This document shows positions 48,865 to 60,036 of a DNA stretch of 64,000 nucleotides, piece by piece. Source of the DNA: Lactifluus volemus (Eukaryota; Basidiomycota; Agaricomycetes; Russulales; Russulaceae); the NCBI GenBank assembly GCA_022376515.1, contig WTXI01000155.1, forward strand, positions 1 to 64,000. Reading direction: 5' to 3'. The notes under the pieces were generated by a model. It made no database searches and was not told the DNA's origin. It saw only the letters and a list, made by a program, of their open reading frames with translations. Made by a program: the position numbers and the translations under genes. How positions within the stretch are numbered: the first letter of the stretch is position 1; each line of letters opens with the position of its first letter.

Positions 48865-50727
48865 ATGGATAAGGCAGGGCTCGTGAACATCCAAGACTAC
48901 TGTAAGTCCGTCCTTCCCGCGACTCTTCTGTCATTTTCATCCCGCTTTGCAGTGACTTTGGTGAAAGTGCTTCATTTCATCGATGGGGTCAAAGTGTATG
49001 TAAAGAAGGGCATCCCTCTATGAACGTTATTTAACATACCTCAGCTGGAACTTCCTCGTAAACCTGGACTTTGACCGGAAACTCCTCCAGCGCAGACCTT
49101 TGCCAACGTGGCCGTGTTTAGTAAGTGCTCGGATACATTGTGTATTCGCGCGCTCACGGGCTAAAGTAGGTTTATATGGCCACACGTCTAGCCAGCATTT
49201 CCTGTGCTATGTCTTTTATGGTTGGACTGAACACGGCGAATCGAATCAACTGCCAGGTGCGTTTCCCCCGTCGTCATACTCAGTACATCTCTGAAAGCGG
49301 AAACTTTCCCCCTCCTTAGGCCTGGATATCAACAGCTTTTGTCAGTTTTCATTCTAGATCTTTCCATGTCCTCCTCCTGAGATATACCTGACTGGTACCC
49401 AGTCATTCCCCCTTATCGAGCTGGAACTGTCATTGCTCCTCATAGTTCTTCGCGTGTAAGTTTTGCCTCAACACTCTTTTCCGGCCCTGACTCACGACTT
49501 GGGCTACCAAGCATTGCAATATGGAAGAGTTCTAACCTGATCATCTTGCTTTGCTCGATGACCCTCTCAATGCATGCGGTTGTTTCGGCTTACAGTTCGT
49601 GGATCGGTCTTCTATCACGGTTTATGAGTACTGAAATAAGAAATTCTTTTTTCAGTGTTGTCTCAAGTACGTGTCTTGTATACCATTACTCTCCGGCAAG
49701 AGATCACATGGCACCAACCCCTTGCTTTGTAGATCCGCTCCTTTCTCGATCACGGTCCAGATTACCACGGCTGCGTGATATTCGCGCCTCGAGGAAGCCT
49801 CCTTGCGATGTCTATTGGGACGATTGTAGCGTATGCAATTCTCCTCGTAGCTATGCTCGTTGGGCTTCTACGTCAACGGCAAACATCGTCTTTTGGAATT
49901 TGGCCCTTACTTTTTCAACAAGTATGATCTTCACCCACAACGGATCTTCTGGCACTGACTACGTGGTCAATCGCCTAGGGGTGGATATGGTTTGCATTGG
50001 CAGTAGTAGCTGAGGTGCCTACTCTGGTACGTACCGTCTCTTGAAAGGCACTTCCTCCTCACTCACCTGGAGTAGGCTCTTGTCCTGGCTAACGTCAATC
50101 GTGAGTGGCACGTCTCTGACTTTCTCATGCCATTCAAATCACTTACGAACCCTGAAGAATCAATCCACTTGGTACGTGGTATACTCTCACTTTGTGTCAT
50201 ACAACGACGTCTGAACTGGATTACAGCTGCTTCAAGTCCCAAGAGGTGAGCCTTTTGTACAAGTTGAACTTCGTCATGTCCATGCTCATCCATGAATTTT
50301 AGTGGTGGTTGCGTGAGTATTACTACTACACTGTCCCAGCTATCCCTCTGAGTCCTTTACCATAACAGAGACCTTGGCGCAACTACGATGTATCGGATAC
50401 TCTACAACTACCCAAGACAATCGTATGGCTACCCAAATACTTTCACACGCAGTGCTTATGTCCCGGTGTCGTCCTTGCAGGCGAGTGAGCAGGCCCGGAG
50501 AAGCAGTGCCGCTGAAATCAGATGCAACGACCTCGACGAGCAGGGCATCCTTATCGCGGCCGCTCACTGATAACGATCTCAAGGTTTCTGTAACGTCTGC
50601 AACCGTCCAGTTCAGCGACGTAGATTCCCAGGTGCCTAATGACGGTAATGCCACTAACGTCTCTGCTTCTCGATTCGGTTGTAGTTTTAGAAATTTGTTT
50701 ATTGCCTTCTCGGCCCAAGTTTTGTAA
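48865..50727 (+). CDS. multi-pass membrane protein C, 16 exons
   Basis: Third paralog. It begins MDKAGLVNIQDYLTLVKVLH and continues FIDGVKVWNFLVNLDFDRK, MATRLASISCAMSFMVGLNT, INCQAWISTAF, IELELSLLLIVLRVIAIW, the 11-base micro-exon TGTTGTCTCAA, IRSFLDHGPDYHGCVIF, AYAILLVAMLVGLLRQRQ, GWIWFALAVVAEVPTL, ALVLANVN, the 14-base exon (AATCAATCCACTTG), the 19-base exon (LLQVPR), the 10-base exon (VVVA), and LGATTMYRILYNYPRQS. An intron (about 50423-50480) follows, then a soluble tail with NDLKVSVTSATVQFSDVD. Without that intron the tail appears in two frames; splicing restores one. The gene looks intact. Helix count and order match A and B. Function unknown. Confidence 0.8.
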
Positions 50728-52679
50728 AGTACACACGACACGTATTACATGATGGACGCAATTTGACGGACACAATTTGACATGATACTATTACATTATT
50801 GACTCCCTTGTGGATTGTAGCTCAAGGGATATATAATCCGGACCTCTCCCGATCCCCACAGCAGCTGAAACGCGTGATTACATGAGCCGGCTGTCTTGAG
50901 CGCTCACTAAAATGTGGACGACCCGCTAACGAAAAGGCCGTATCCGAACGCTGTAAATGAATAAAATGTCCACAGTACTAGTGCAGATAAACAGTTAGGG
51001 AATCATACAGTGATTGTGGAACGCCTGATGCATGAGGACTCGGAGCGCTCGGCGATCGGCAGATGTCTGATGCCAGTGGAGTACTAATTCAATCTGACAC
51101 TGGACGCTTGCTTACAGTACTATATCCGCCTCATCATGTTCCCATACAGTACTGTATCCTAGAAGCTCTCACACAGGATACTATGCATGTATTTTCTCTA
51201 CTTTACTACCTTACCTAACCTCAGCTCGGTCATTGTGCTCAATGGCCCAATCCATGTTCTCTGTCACGGTATGTTTTGAACCCCTCCGTGTGTGAATAAC
51301 CCTGCAAATGGAGTTTGGGGATAGTCGTCCATAACGATTCTATGCCGCCAATGTGCCGCAGCTGTGTCCAACCTCCTGAATGCTCGGCGGTGTCAATCGA
51401 GCCATTAGTCCTCGGTCGTGTTTGTCTCATTCTGCAGCGTGGTCACTATCTGGTAATCAAGGCTATGAACTTTTCCCCATACGGCCTGTATCACATATTG
51501 TATGCTGATATTGGCTGTGGAGCAAGTGAGAACGGCTTGTTTCATAACCACAATTCTTTCTCCATACTTCACAAAGTCTCGAGATCCTACTGCAGTGGGC
51601 GCTATTTCGGCCCTGCACGCGCTCTAAGCTGATCATACCATAACAAATGGGATTTCCGTATCTTTGAATTACCTAGCAAGGAATCGGAGGATTCCCGTCA
51701 GAGGTCAAACCTCCAAAAGGACCAAAACTCTGCACCTGATCGCCAGACAAGCCGGGAACACCATCAATCACTCTGCAAGTCAACTAGGCGCGGGTTCAAG
51801 AAGTCTACTGCTAACTACGAGGTAGGAATTCACAGCCCAACACGCATCTAATCAACTCCACACCTGACAAAATACCGTGACTAGAACTTGGTCGAACCTT
51901 CTTACTAGATGCACTGCCTTCTTATCTATCCCGACGGGCCACTTGGCACTCCAGTTAAGTGCATGTTCCGTAATTGGGCGTTATAACTGGGGTCCTTCAA
52001 ACCATATCATCCACATCTTTCTGCCAGAACGAGTCCAGTGATGGCCCGGAAATCGCGCGGGTCTAGCCCCAGTGACCTGGGCGTAAACCCGTGACACCCA
52101 CCTATCACTTCCATCAACGATTCAGCATCAGAACTGGCTCCTCTGGAACACTCTTTAGCTTCTTGCGGCAGTTCGTGATGCGGCCTGTCGCTTGATCTTC
52201 GAAAATGGTGATGAGAGCGCTCCCGTCAAGCCATCATTGATAATGAAGTGGCGGTACTAGTACATTCCATGTGGGTTCGTCTACTTTATCTCCAGCAGGT
52301 TTCTTTGGAGGAATTCTGTGATCGATCGCAACTTGGAGTCACGATGCCATTTCTCGCCTTATTGAAAGGGCTTTTATGTAGCCATATGATATGCCCTTGA
52401 TTTGGGTGGGTTTACCTTCGTCTCTTTGCTCAACAGTTTGATATTAGACAATGTCAAAGACTTCTGTCACTTTGTCCTTAGGACATCCCTCGCGGGCCCC
52501 GTGAGAGCTTTCCCCACGTGTTGTACGACTAACTTTGCTTGAACCCCTGGCAAGCTTCAAGTTGGACGTGCCGGGGGGGAGACTCCTCCACCCCAAGCTT
52601 TCGCTGACATCAATTACATTCGTTTAACTTGAAAGTAGGCTTACTTGGTCAAAAGTCTCGCTACCATAGAGTGCGTTTG
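50728..52679. other. gene-free stretch
   Basis: No recognised gene. TACAGTACT-like words recur at 51115-51165, a short degenerate repetition. The only open frame of note (51315-51632, plus) has no domain. Confidence 0.45.
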
Positions 52680-52935
52680 ACTTTGTGCTGTCCTAGTAGA
52701 TCCGTGTAAATTGGTATCCCAGATGTGACTACCATCTCGGGATGCATTCCTTTAATGTTCATCGTGACGATCGCGCATCAATGTAATCCTCGTCACCATG
52801 CTCACGGGACTTCTGCAGTGTCATTGCACTAACCCATTGGCAAAGAGGGTCGTTCGTTGCCTTACTTATTCAATGAGTCGGAGTACTGTGTTCCTTCACC
52901 ACGATGAGGGTGAGGGTAACGAGGGACTCGAGGAC
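52680..52935 (+). pseudogene. relic of a fourth membrane-protein paralog
   Basis: This matches exon 9 and its downstream intron in genes B and C: GATCCG at about 52699, then the stretch around 52758-52905 reading like TCGTGACGAT..GCAAT..AATCCTCGTCACCATGCTC.CGGGACTTCT, and TTACTTATTCAA near 52863-52874 where B and C have TTACTTTTTCA. Indels break the frame, and no other exon of the gene is found around it. It marks the right-hand limit of the A-B-C family expansion. Confidence 0.6.
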
Positions 52936-53213
52936 GATTACGCCTTGAACCGGTCATCTGTGGAGGGCTGGACTCGGACGGGAGTGGGAACCATAAAAAC
53001 GTGAAGGATTGGACGGGGCGGTTACTAGTAAGACTATCAATGGGGGCGGCCCGGATTCCGATGCCTCGAGACTGGCAGCCGCGAGGACTTTCCCATGAGT
53101 CTTAGCCTGGGCTACAAGTGAATATTGACGCAAGTCAACTAGTACTAGTACTAGGGAGGGATTACCACTTGACCCTGGCCTCTGCTTCGTGGGAATTCAA
53201 ACATGGGATTCAC

Positions 53214-53222
53214 CTATATAAT
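53214..53222 (+). promoter_or_regulatory. TATA-like box shared by SFM1 copies
   Basis: CTATATAAT stands about 26 bases before ATGGCGCG. The partial copy at 57.04 kb keeps a similar TATAATCG and then CCTAAATGGCGCG at the same spacing, so this short promoter was duplicated along with the gene. Confidence 0.5.
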
Positions 53223-53239
53223 CGGTGAGGCATACCTGA

Positions 53240-54522
53240 ATGGCGCGTCTCTATCACATTGAGAAAGCTAACCTACAGAACCTCTCAATCTGGCCATGCA
53301 GAACACATGGAAGAGGATGACCCAACACCCTCGGCTCTTCCGCGCTGGATAGAGCTCGAGTACAAGGTAGGGGTCGTCGCCACCTCACGAGCAAGTGGAC
53401 AGCAGGTTCTCACTACAAACCCCTCCCACGCCATGCTCATCCGAACTGCGATCTGTACAATTACTACACCCATGCGCGTTTGCAACCGCCCCGCCGCCCA
53501 CGGGACATCGGAAATTTGACAACTTATGCAGCAAATGCGCACACTCGCTGGCCCCGACGCGTCCGTCGCATTTACGAATCTCTCCCATGCAGCATGCGCG
53601 TCCCTCTCGACGGCCTTCGCTTCGTCTTCTTCTGTTTCTTCGCCGACGCAGCAATTGGCACAGACAGAATGTCACGAACAGGGCGTCCTCGCTCTAATGC
53701 AAGCGCGAGGTATCGTGCGCGAGCAAGTATGCCTACTCGACCCCAAGTCACCCGAGCCCCTCGCGCCGAGCGATGGCGATGGCAACAGCAACAATGCCGA
53801 CAGTGACAACGCGGAACCGGATGCGGGAAAGTCCAAGTTCAAGTGGTTCCTTTTCGGCGTGCGCCATCTCTTCGCTTCCCTCTCTTCCATCGTATCCTCA
53901 TTTTTTTTTTCTCTCGGTAAAGGGTATACTCGGTCCGTCTATGCTCAACTTTTCGTCTCGACTAAGCTGGGAACTGAATCGTACGCTGATGGTGACGGTG
54001 ATGCCGTTGGGTAGGTGATGACCCCCCACGCGACCGCACTGCCGAATTACGCGCGCTCGGATTCCCGACACGTCATTTGGGCACCGTGCAAATGACGACA
54101 GACACCGCTGTAGGTGTGACGAAGCGCGTCGTCGTCGATCGCCGTTAGTCTTTTTCTTTCAATTCTTCTCGGCGCTATGATTGATTTTGGGTGCTCAACG
54201 GGGGGATCAGTTCTACTCGAAGATATCCCATACGTGGTACGTCGTCCTATCCATGTTGACACAAACCGAGTATCCATGCGATCGTTAGGATTACCCCACG
54301 ATCCGATTCAACGCACGCGAGAGCGTCGAGATGCCATTTCGTGCGTCGTTCCGCCCCTATCACTGGTAGTATCAAACCTAACCTAACCTATCTCTACATG
54401 CGGAATCGGGTGCTTGTCACATAGGCTACATGATTGTTCCAGGCACCAAGGACGAACCGCTCCTTCCCCCGGGCATGAAGGAACACCTTCGTGCTGACCT
54501 TGACAAGACCTTCGATTTCTGA
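53240..54522 (+). CDS. SFM1: SFM1-like SPOUT protein-arginine methyltransferase
   Basis: Yeast Sfm1 is a SPOUT-fold, S-adenosylmethionine-dependent enzyme that methylates an arginine of ribosomal protein Rps3. The match is clear in motif order: EHMEEDDP, ALPRWIELEYK, EQVCLLDPKSPEPL, FKWFLFGGILGDDPPRDRT, GTVQMTTDTAV, LEDIPYVDYPTIRFNARES, VEMPFRY, LLPPGMKEHLRADLDKT. Exons from the Met of MEEDDP: 53307-53366, 53532-53858, 53923-53932, 54015-54143, 54211-54236, 54289-54340, 54425-54522, in phase and giving 233 residues. The third is a 10-base micro-exon coding most of Gly-Ile-Leu in the knot region. The family's N-terminus (as in KYIIEHMEE) would be supplied by ATGGCGCG at 53240, read MARLYHI and joined at CCATGCAG before AACACATGG, but the expected donor there reads AG instead of GT. 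Either translation starts at 53307 or the first intron is damaged. Confidence 0.85.
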
Positions 54523-54769
54523 ATCAGTTGCTGCAAGTGTCAGCAGAATAGATGAGATATTGAGAGACAAAACAGGATGTATGTGGTACAAGTGCAATTA
54601 CGTATCTGGATAGAGGGTGGAATAGACGGAAAGGCGATGACACAGATATGCCAAGTACGGGAGGAGAGTGGGAGAACTAATTGCTATTGGACAAAGGCTG
54701 ATCATGACGTAGTACCACGACTGCGGAAGTTTATCATATTTGATTACGACAAAATAATTGGGGCATGAC

Positions 54770-55075
54770 CAATGTCGGCAAGCGAGCTGAAAAATCTTGA
54801 GGTGCATCAATTCGGGCGAAGTCATACAAGTATTACTCGCTGAGGTTTTAAAACCCAAGGTAGGTGAGAAGCGGGGAGGATGGCACATGTCAACAGGGTG
54901 AGAAACTGCCGATTCAAAACCAATGTCAAGGCGTATGAGGCTGGTCAAGGTGGAGACACTTGTCACCGCCATGGTCTCGGAAGAAATGTAATCCCCAGGC
55001 AGTATCCAAGAAGGGCGAGACGGATAAGGTGGTTGTAAGACAAAAGGAGTTGAGGTAAGTTAGGAAGATAAAGAT
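54770..55075 (-). pseudogene. F-box protein relic (middle part only)
   Basis: The minus-strand sequence reads TSVSTLTSLIRLDIGFES, matching TGVSTLTKLTRLDINFES of the F-box gene at 58260-59711. Upstream of it, out of frame, is a version of the LLLSSSDLVDL..ISPETMA block. The F-box itself and the C-terminal third are missing. It lies directly behind the SFM1 gene, as expected for an old unit of the array. Confidence 0.65.
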
Positions 55076-55372
55076 GCGCCACACGGCTGTGCCACATCTA
55101 TCGCGATGGTGTTCATCTTTTTGTCGAACTCAATGCGGTCGTATTGATACAAAGGGAGCTAGGTGTACGCAAAACGAGCACAGAACATCAGCAAAACTGG
55201 GCATGTTAACTGAGGGCATGCCCTGATGCAGGTTATTACAGTAATAATAATGGTAACAGGGATTGATATGATGGAACAACGGGCGTACGTAGGAGATTGA
55301 GGACAACACGGAGATCAATGAAACAGAGAATGGACAACAGTTATCTGCGTGTTATTGCGAATCTCAAAATCA

Positions 55373-56860
55373 TCATTTAGGAAAGTACAAACCCAGGCGG
55401 TAGACAGTGATAGGGTGGCCTGAACGTTGACGTGCGGTAATGATTCGCTTGATTCGCTCGACGTCAGATCCAAATAGTCGATACGATAGATAAAAATCCT
55501 CCAGTGCGGGTAACACCTCTGTGGCCACTCCCCTACCGAGCCCTCGCAACGCCGAAGCAATGAACCTCTTATTACAACTAAACCTAGACAAAATACACAG
55601 CATCCGGAGAGCAGTGAATGTGCGGAAAAGTTCCAGCCACTGTGTGTCATCCATGTTTGCTCGCCAGGTCTTGAAAACGCATTCGATGTCGAGACGTTCG
55701 ACGCGGGACATGATGAACGAAAGCTGGTTGCATATATGGGCCATAGATGAGACTTGGGGATCTGTGTCTCTGCACGATACATCTAAGCATAGAGATCGAA
55801 ATGGTGACATCGATGAACGAATATTGATCCTGATGGCGTCACTGCAGAACTCCATCATTGGGCGATTGTATGACATGAGAATCGGGGTACGATCTATGAA
55901 CCGAACGAGTTGTCGGATGTCAGAGACATGCGTACTGAAGAGTTTTATGTCGAGATCTCTCAGTAGGGGAGCATCGATTCGGGCCACAAAGTCCTCTAAA
56001 TACTCGCTGATACCTCGAAACTGGAGGTATCTGAGAGCAGAAAGGACGCCACGTGTCAACGGAAGTGAACGTCGTGTTCTTGGATCAGGGTAAGAAACCC
56101 GGGATAAAAATCTGATGGAAAGGCTGGCAAGGTTCGCCAAGGAAGAGATGCACGTGACCAACGCCTCTGGTGAAATGTAACCACTCTGCGATATACAACC
56201 AAGGGAGAGAGCAACGAGATCATTGCAAGACAGAAGGAGTTTAGGTAGTGCCGGAAATGCAATGCCGTCTAAAGAGAGTGACCGTAGACTTGAAGCGAAT
56301 CCACCTAAGAACGTGTCAGGGAGCATCGGCTCAGTGGAACAAATAGCCTCAAGTAAAAGAATTTCCAGCGCAGGAAATGGTTCCTGCATCAATGTGACAA
56401 AAAGCTGGAGTGGTACTCTTATGTTACGGAGTGAGATCGTGCTTATGCGGTTACGGTGCGCGAGTGCAACTTGGATGTTATTCGCACGCAGAACGTACGA
56501 CGACTTTATTTCGATAGGCAAGGAGGGCCAGACATCCAACATCTTCTCCACGTGAGTATCGGGCGTACAGAGAAGGCGCAGATTGAGACGACGTGGGGAT
56601 GCAAATACGATGAATCGCCATCTTTGGCACACATGCACTAGTTTATGCCACGCCTTTTGCTGCTCTTTGATACTCGGTAGGCAAAGTTCGAAGATGTCTA
56701 GGAGGACATTATCTGGGAGTTCCTCGATTGTAACATGCGATGAACCATGGCCTACACCATACAGTAAGTAAGTAAGCATTATTGTGAGCGCGGCGCAGGC
56801 CACAAACCATGTCCTCGGCTCGGAACAGCGTTTGGTCCCTTCAAGTAATATACCGTACAT
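55373..56860 (-). CDS. F-box protein 1
   Basis: F-box proteins bring substrates to SCF ubiquitin ligases through Skp1. The F-box lies near residues 43-90 (VTIEELPDNVLLDIFELC ... WHKLVHVCQRWRFIVFASP). The rest is a series of leucine-rich strand and helix repeats (for example LPDTFLGGFASSLRSLSLD and YISPEALVTCISSLANLASL), typical of the expanded basidiomycete F-box families. It is intronless with 495 codons and no interruption. The first 40 residues include a hydrophobic stretch (WFVACAALTIMLTYLLYG) absent from F-box protein 2, so translation may start at the internal Met before LTYLLYG. The gene is read away from an SFM1 fragment that begins about 180 bases upstream. Substrate unknown. Confidence 0.85.
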   Translation of the reverse strand: MYGILLEGTKRCSEPRTWFVACAALTIMLTYLLYGVGHGSSHVTIEELPDNVLLDIFELCLPSIKEQQKAWHKLVHVCQRWRFIVFASPRRLNLRLLCTPDTHVEKMLDVWPSLPIEIKSSYVLRANNIQVALAHRNRISTISLRNIRVPLQLFVTLMQEPFPALEILLLEAICSTEPMLPDTFLGGFASSLRSLSLDGIAFPALPKLLLSCNDLVALSLGCISQSGYISPEALVTCISSLANLASLSIRFLSRVSYPDPRTRRSLPLTRGVLSALRYLQFRGISEYLEDFVARIDAPLLRDLDIKLFSTHVSDIRQLVRFIDRTPILMSYNRPMMEFCSDAIRINIRSSMSPFRSLCLDVSCRDTDPQVSSMAHICNQLSFIMSRVERLDIECVFKTWRANMDDTQWLELFRTFTALRMLCILSRFSCNKRFIASALRGLGRGVATEVLPALEDFYLSYRLFGSDVERIKRIITARQRSGHPITVYRLGLYFPK

Positions 56861-57035
56861 CCTCCCTTCGAAGGTGCATACATTCGGATTGGAGAGATAC
56901 TAATCGATGGGAGCCCGATGGTATATGGCCGACTGTGAGAATTTTTTCATAGGGGCCCGGGAGAGGTGAATAGGACACCTGACTTCGCTTGGCTCATATT
57001 ATGTAATGACCGCTTTCTGCACAGCGCGCAGACGG

Positions 57036-57430
57036 CGTGGTGTATAATCGATGCATATGCAGCAGTACCTAAATGGCGCGCCTCTCACGTTTGACCCTAC
57101 CGTTTCTGGCAGAATCTCTCAATCTGGTCATGCTGAACACATGGAAGAGGATGACCCCAACGCTGGCTCTTCTGCCGCGGGCAGGCAACCGACGAACTAC
57201 TGGCAACGCGTACAATTACATATACACCCAAAATATCAATATCATGCGTGTTTGCAAGTGCATCAATGGGAAGGACAACGGTGATGAGCTGATTTCGGGA
57301 AAGGACATCATTCTCAGTTCAAGTGGTAGCCTTTTTTTTTTTGAATTGGTGTTTATTGTCCCTGCGAAAATGCAACAAGACCTAGGCTACAAGACAAGTA
57401 CCGACTCAGGGAAGGTAAAGTAAGAGACCA
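57036..57430 (+). pseudogene. SFM1 5' fragment
   Basis: TATAATCG, ATGGCGCG (57072) and the block SQSGHAEHMEEDDP match the beginning of SFM1 at 53.2 kb. After codon MEEDDPNAGSS the similarity weakens. A block GCGTGTTTGCAA (about 57246) still corresponds to GCGCGTTTGCAA in intron 1 of the intact gene. Nothing of the later exons follows. It is a truncated duplicate standing divergent to F-box gene 1. Confidence 0.7.
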
Positions 57431-58259
57431 TGAATAAAGGGAAGTGTGAAGTGGTAGCCATTTCGCATGCGTTCAAGTTGTTTATTTTCCACTATTTTAC
57501 AGCTCGGAAATGGGTATATTTCGGTCCATCTACTATCCTCACCTCTCGACTGTGCCAGCACGTCATCCCACGGTGTCGGTCAGAATTGTGTCGGGTACTT
57601 GAGGAAAGGTGTGTGTCCGCCTGGCGTGTTGCCACGGGGCGAATTTTCGTGCGCCCCGGCCTGGGGCCCGCAGCACACGCGGCCTTCGGTCAGCGCTGAC
57701 ACGGACCACGGTTCATCGGAGCTCTCACCTTGATGCGAGCCCATAAAATTTCTTTCCGCCAGTGGCCTTATTTGCTATAAAATTTCAGATTTCTGGGGTA
57801 CATGCTAAGGGTCTTTGTACACTCGCCCTGACACAGTGAGCAAGTGGCTTTTGGATAATCTCAATAGATATTTCAGGTCGAGCGTGTGAAGTTAGATTTC
57901 AAGTTTCCTTTGGCATATTACAAAATTTCCATCAACTCGGGATAAAGGGCCCATTAGAAATACTACGTACTGGAGAAGGCTTTCCTGAAAATCCATCCTG
58001 TTTGTGCAGAATCGACGCCACTCTTTAATTGCAACATTTCATAAAATCTGTCTGTGTTAGAATTAGTCATATGATACTACACTTGGACGTTTGTCCGTGT
58101 TACAGAAGGAAACAGGAAGAGCACGGCAGGTTGATAATAAGAATAGCAAGGGTTGATACGATGAAAAAAACAGTTTAACGGGTTGGAAACAACACAGACT
58201 TCTAATAGAGCAGAGAAGACACAGAACTCCTTTCTGCACTGTTACTCCGACTCTCAAAA
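57431..58259. other. spacer behind F-box gene 2
   Basis: No gene is recognised. The last 100 bases before 58260 are the 3' flank of F-box gene 2. They share short words (GTTGGAAACAACAC; GTTGAAGACAACAC near 63.47 kb; GATTGAGGACAACAC near 55.29 kb) with the flanks of the other F-box copies. Confidence 0.45.
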
Positions 58260-59711
58260 TCACCATTCAGGCCAGAACATCGTCCCAGGCAGGCGGTGGA
58301 CAGTGACGGGGAGATCGGAATATTGACGTGTAATGACGAAATGCTCGGTGTCTTGCTGCGGGTAATACGTCGATAGATAGATATTGTCCAATGCAGGAAA
58401 CACCTCCGTGGACACTCCCTCAGCAAGTCCTCGCAGTGCCGTGAAATACTCAAGATTTCGGGAGATAATACAGAGGGTCCGCAGAGAAGTGAATAGGCGG
58501 AAAAGTTCCAGCAATTGTGTGTCATGTAGCCGTGTCAAGTACGGATGATTATTGCATTTGATGTCGAGTCGTGCAACTCCAGAGATAATGATCGCAAACT
58601 GGCTACATATTTGCACCATAGATGAAACTTGCTGACCCACCTCTCCGCATGACGCTCTTAACCACAGGAATGGAAACATTGCTTTTGGTGGACGGACACT
58701 GATACCAACGGTGGAACCGCGGAAGTCCATCACTGCTCGATTGTACGTGAGAATTGGGGTATGAGTGATGAACCGAGAGAGTTGTCGGATGTCAACGACA
58801 AGCTGTTTGAAGAGTATGACACGGACATCGTCGACAAGTGGGGCATCGATTCTGGCCACAAAATCCTCCAAGTATGTGCTGGCACCTCGAAACCGGAAGC
58901 GGGTGAGAGCGGGGAGGACAGCACGTGTCAGTGGAGGTGGACATCTCGGATGAGGGCGAGAATCTTTAGATTCAAAGTTGATGTCAAGCCGAGTGAGCTT
59001 GGTCAAGGTGGAGACGCCTGTGGCCATTGTCTCAGGTGAAATGTAGCCAATAAGCGGTATCCGATCAAGCTGGAGATCGACAAGGTCACTGGATGACAAA
59101 AGAAGTTGAGGTAATGTCGGAAACGCAATGTGTTCCAAATAGAGTGATCGTAGACGAGGTGCGAATCCACCTAAGAATGTATTGGGAAGAACCGGTGCAG
59201 CATAATCTGATGACCAAAGATGAAGACATTCCAGTATCGGAAATGGTTCTTGCATCATCATGACAAAACGTTCCAATGGTAAACTTTTGTCAATGAGGAT
59301 AGTCTCTTGTACGCGGTTGGGGTCGAGTGCGGTAATGACGTCATCCTTGACACCGTGGCTGATACCATAAGACCATATCATGATAGGCAGGGGCGGCCAG
59401 ACATCTAACGTCCTCCTCACAGGAGTACTTTCTCTGCAAAGAAGGCGCAGATCAAGACGGAGTGGGGATGCAAACACGACGTATCGCCATCTTTGGCATA
59501 CGTGCACTAGCTTACACCACGTCTTCGCCCAATTCCACATACCGGAGGCTTCGGTGTCCAGTCGATAGAAATCGAAGATATCTAGAAGAACATCATCTGG
59601 GAGTGCCTCGATCGAAACACGTGGTGAAATATGACCTGGACCAAAAATCAAGTCATCATTCAAGTTAAAGTCGTGAGCGCATGGCACGACACGAACCCCG
59701 TCTTCGACCAC
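58260..59711 (-). CDS. F-box protein 2
   Basis: Paralog of F-box protein 1: 483 codons, intronless and uninterrupted. The F-box begins near residue 32 (VSIEALPDDVLLDIFDFY) and includes WCKLVHVCQRWRYVVFASP. Leucine-rich repeat-like blocks follow (LPNTFLGGFAPRLRSLYLE, YISPETMATGVSTLTKLTRL, FVARIDAPLVDDVRVILF, LRTLCIISRNLEYFTALRG). The N-terminus before the F-box (MVEDGVRVVPCAHDFNLNDD) is soluble, unlike protein 1, so only the part from GPGH or GVGH onward is shared. It is probably an SCF ubiquitin ligase adaptor of unknown target. The start lies about 210 bases from the SFM1 relic at 59.92 kb, read the other way, repeating the divergent arrangement. Confidence 0.87.
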   Translation of the reverse strand: MVEDGVRVVPCAHDFNLNDDLIFGPGHISPRVSIEALPDDVLLDIFDFYRLDTEASGMWNWAKTWCKLVHVCQRWRYVVFASPLRLDLRLLCRESTPVRRTLDVWPPLPIMIWSYGISHGVKDDVITALDPNRVQETILIDKSLPLERFVMMMQEPFPILECLHLWSSDYAAPVLPNTFLGGFAPRLRSLYLEHIAFPTLPQLLLSSSDLVDLQLDRIPLIGYISPETMATGVSTLTKLTRLDINFESKDSRPHPRCPPPLTRAVLPALTRFRFRGASTYLEDFVARIDAPLVDDVRVILFKQLVVDIRQLSRFITHTPILTYNRAVMDFRGSTVGISVRPPKAMFPFLWLRASCGEVGQQVSSMVQICSQFAIIISGVARLDIKCNNHPYLTRLHDTQLLELFRLFTSLRTLCIISRNLEYFTALRGLAEGVSTEVFPALDNIYLSTYYPQQDTEHFVITRQYSDLPVTVHRLPGTMFWPEW

Positions 59712-60036
59712 ACATCCATTCGTATAGGAGACGTGCTATAGTGTGAACGACATGCATTATTGGAATGAGCTCGCGGGGGCGGGAACACACTGCGGGGACT
59801 CGGACTCCGAGTCGGAAGGCCGCCGTGGCCCCTGTCTCTGACTAACCGCCGTGGGAATTTCCTTTGCTGCCGCGGCCTAGACCTTTTTCGTGCAATAAGT
59901 GGTGAGCTAGCCGTGTTGAGAAAATGGACCGGCCATGCAGAGCACATGGAAGAGGATGTGGCTCAGGCGCTTCCGCGCGTGAGTACAAGTACTTACAAGG
60001 TTGGGGTCACCACGGACGAGACCCAAGGGTTACCAC

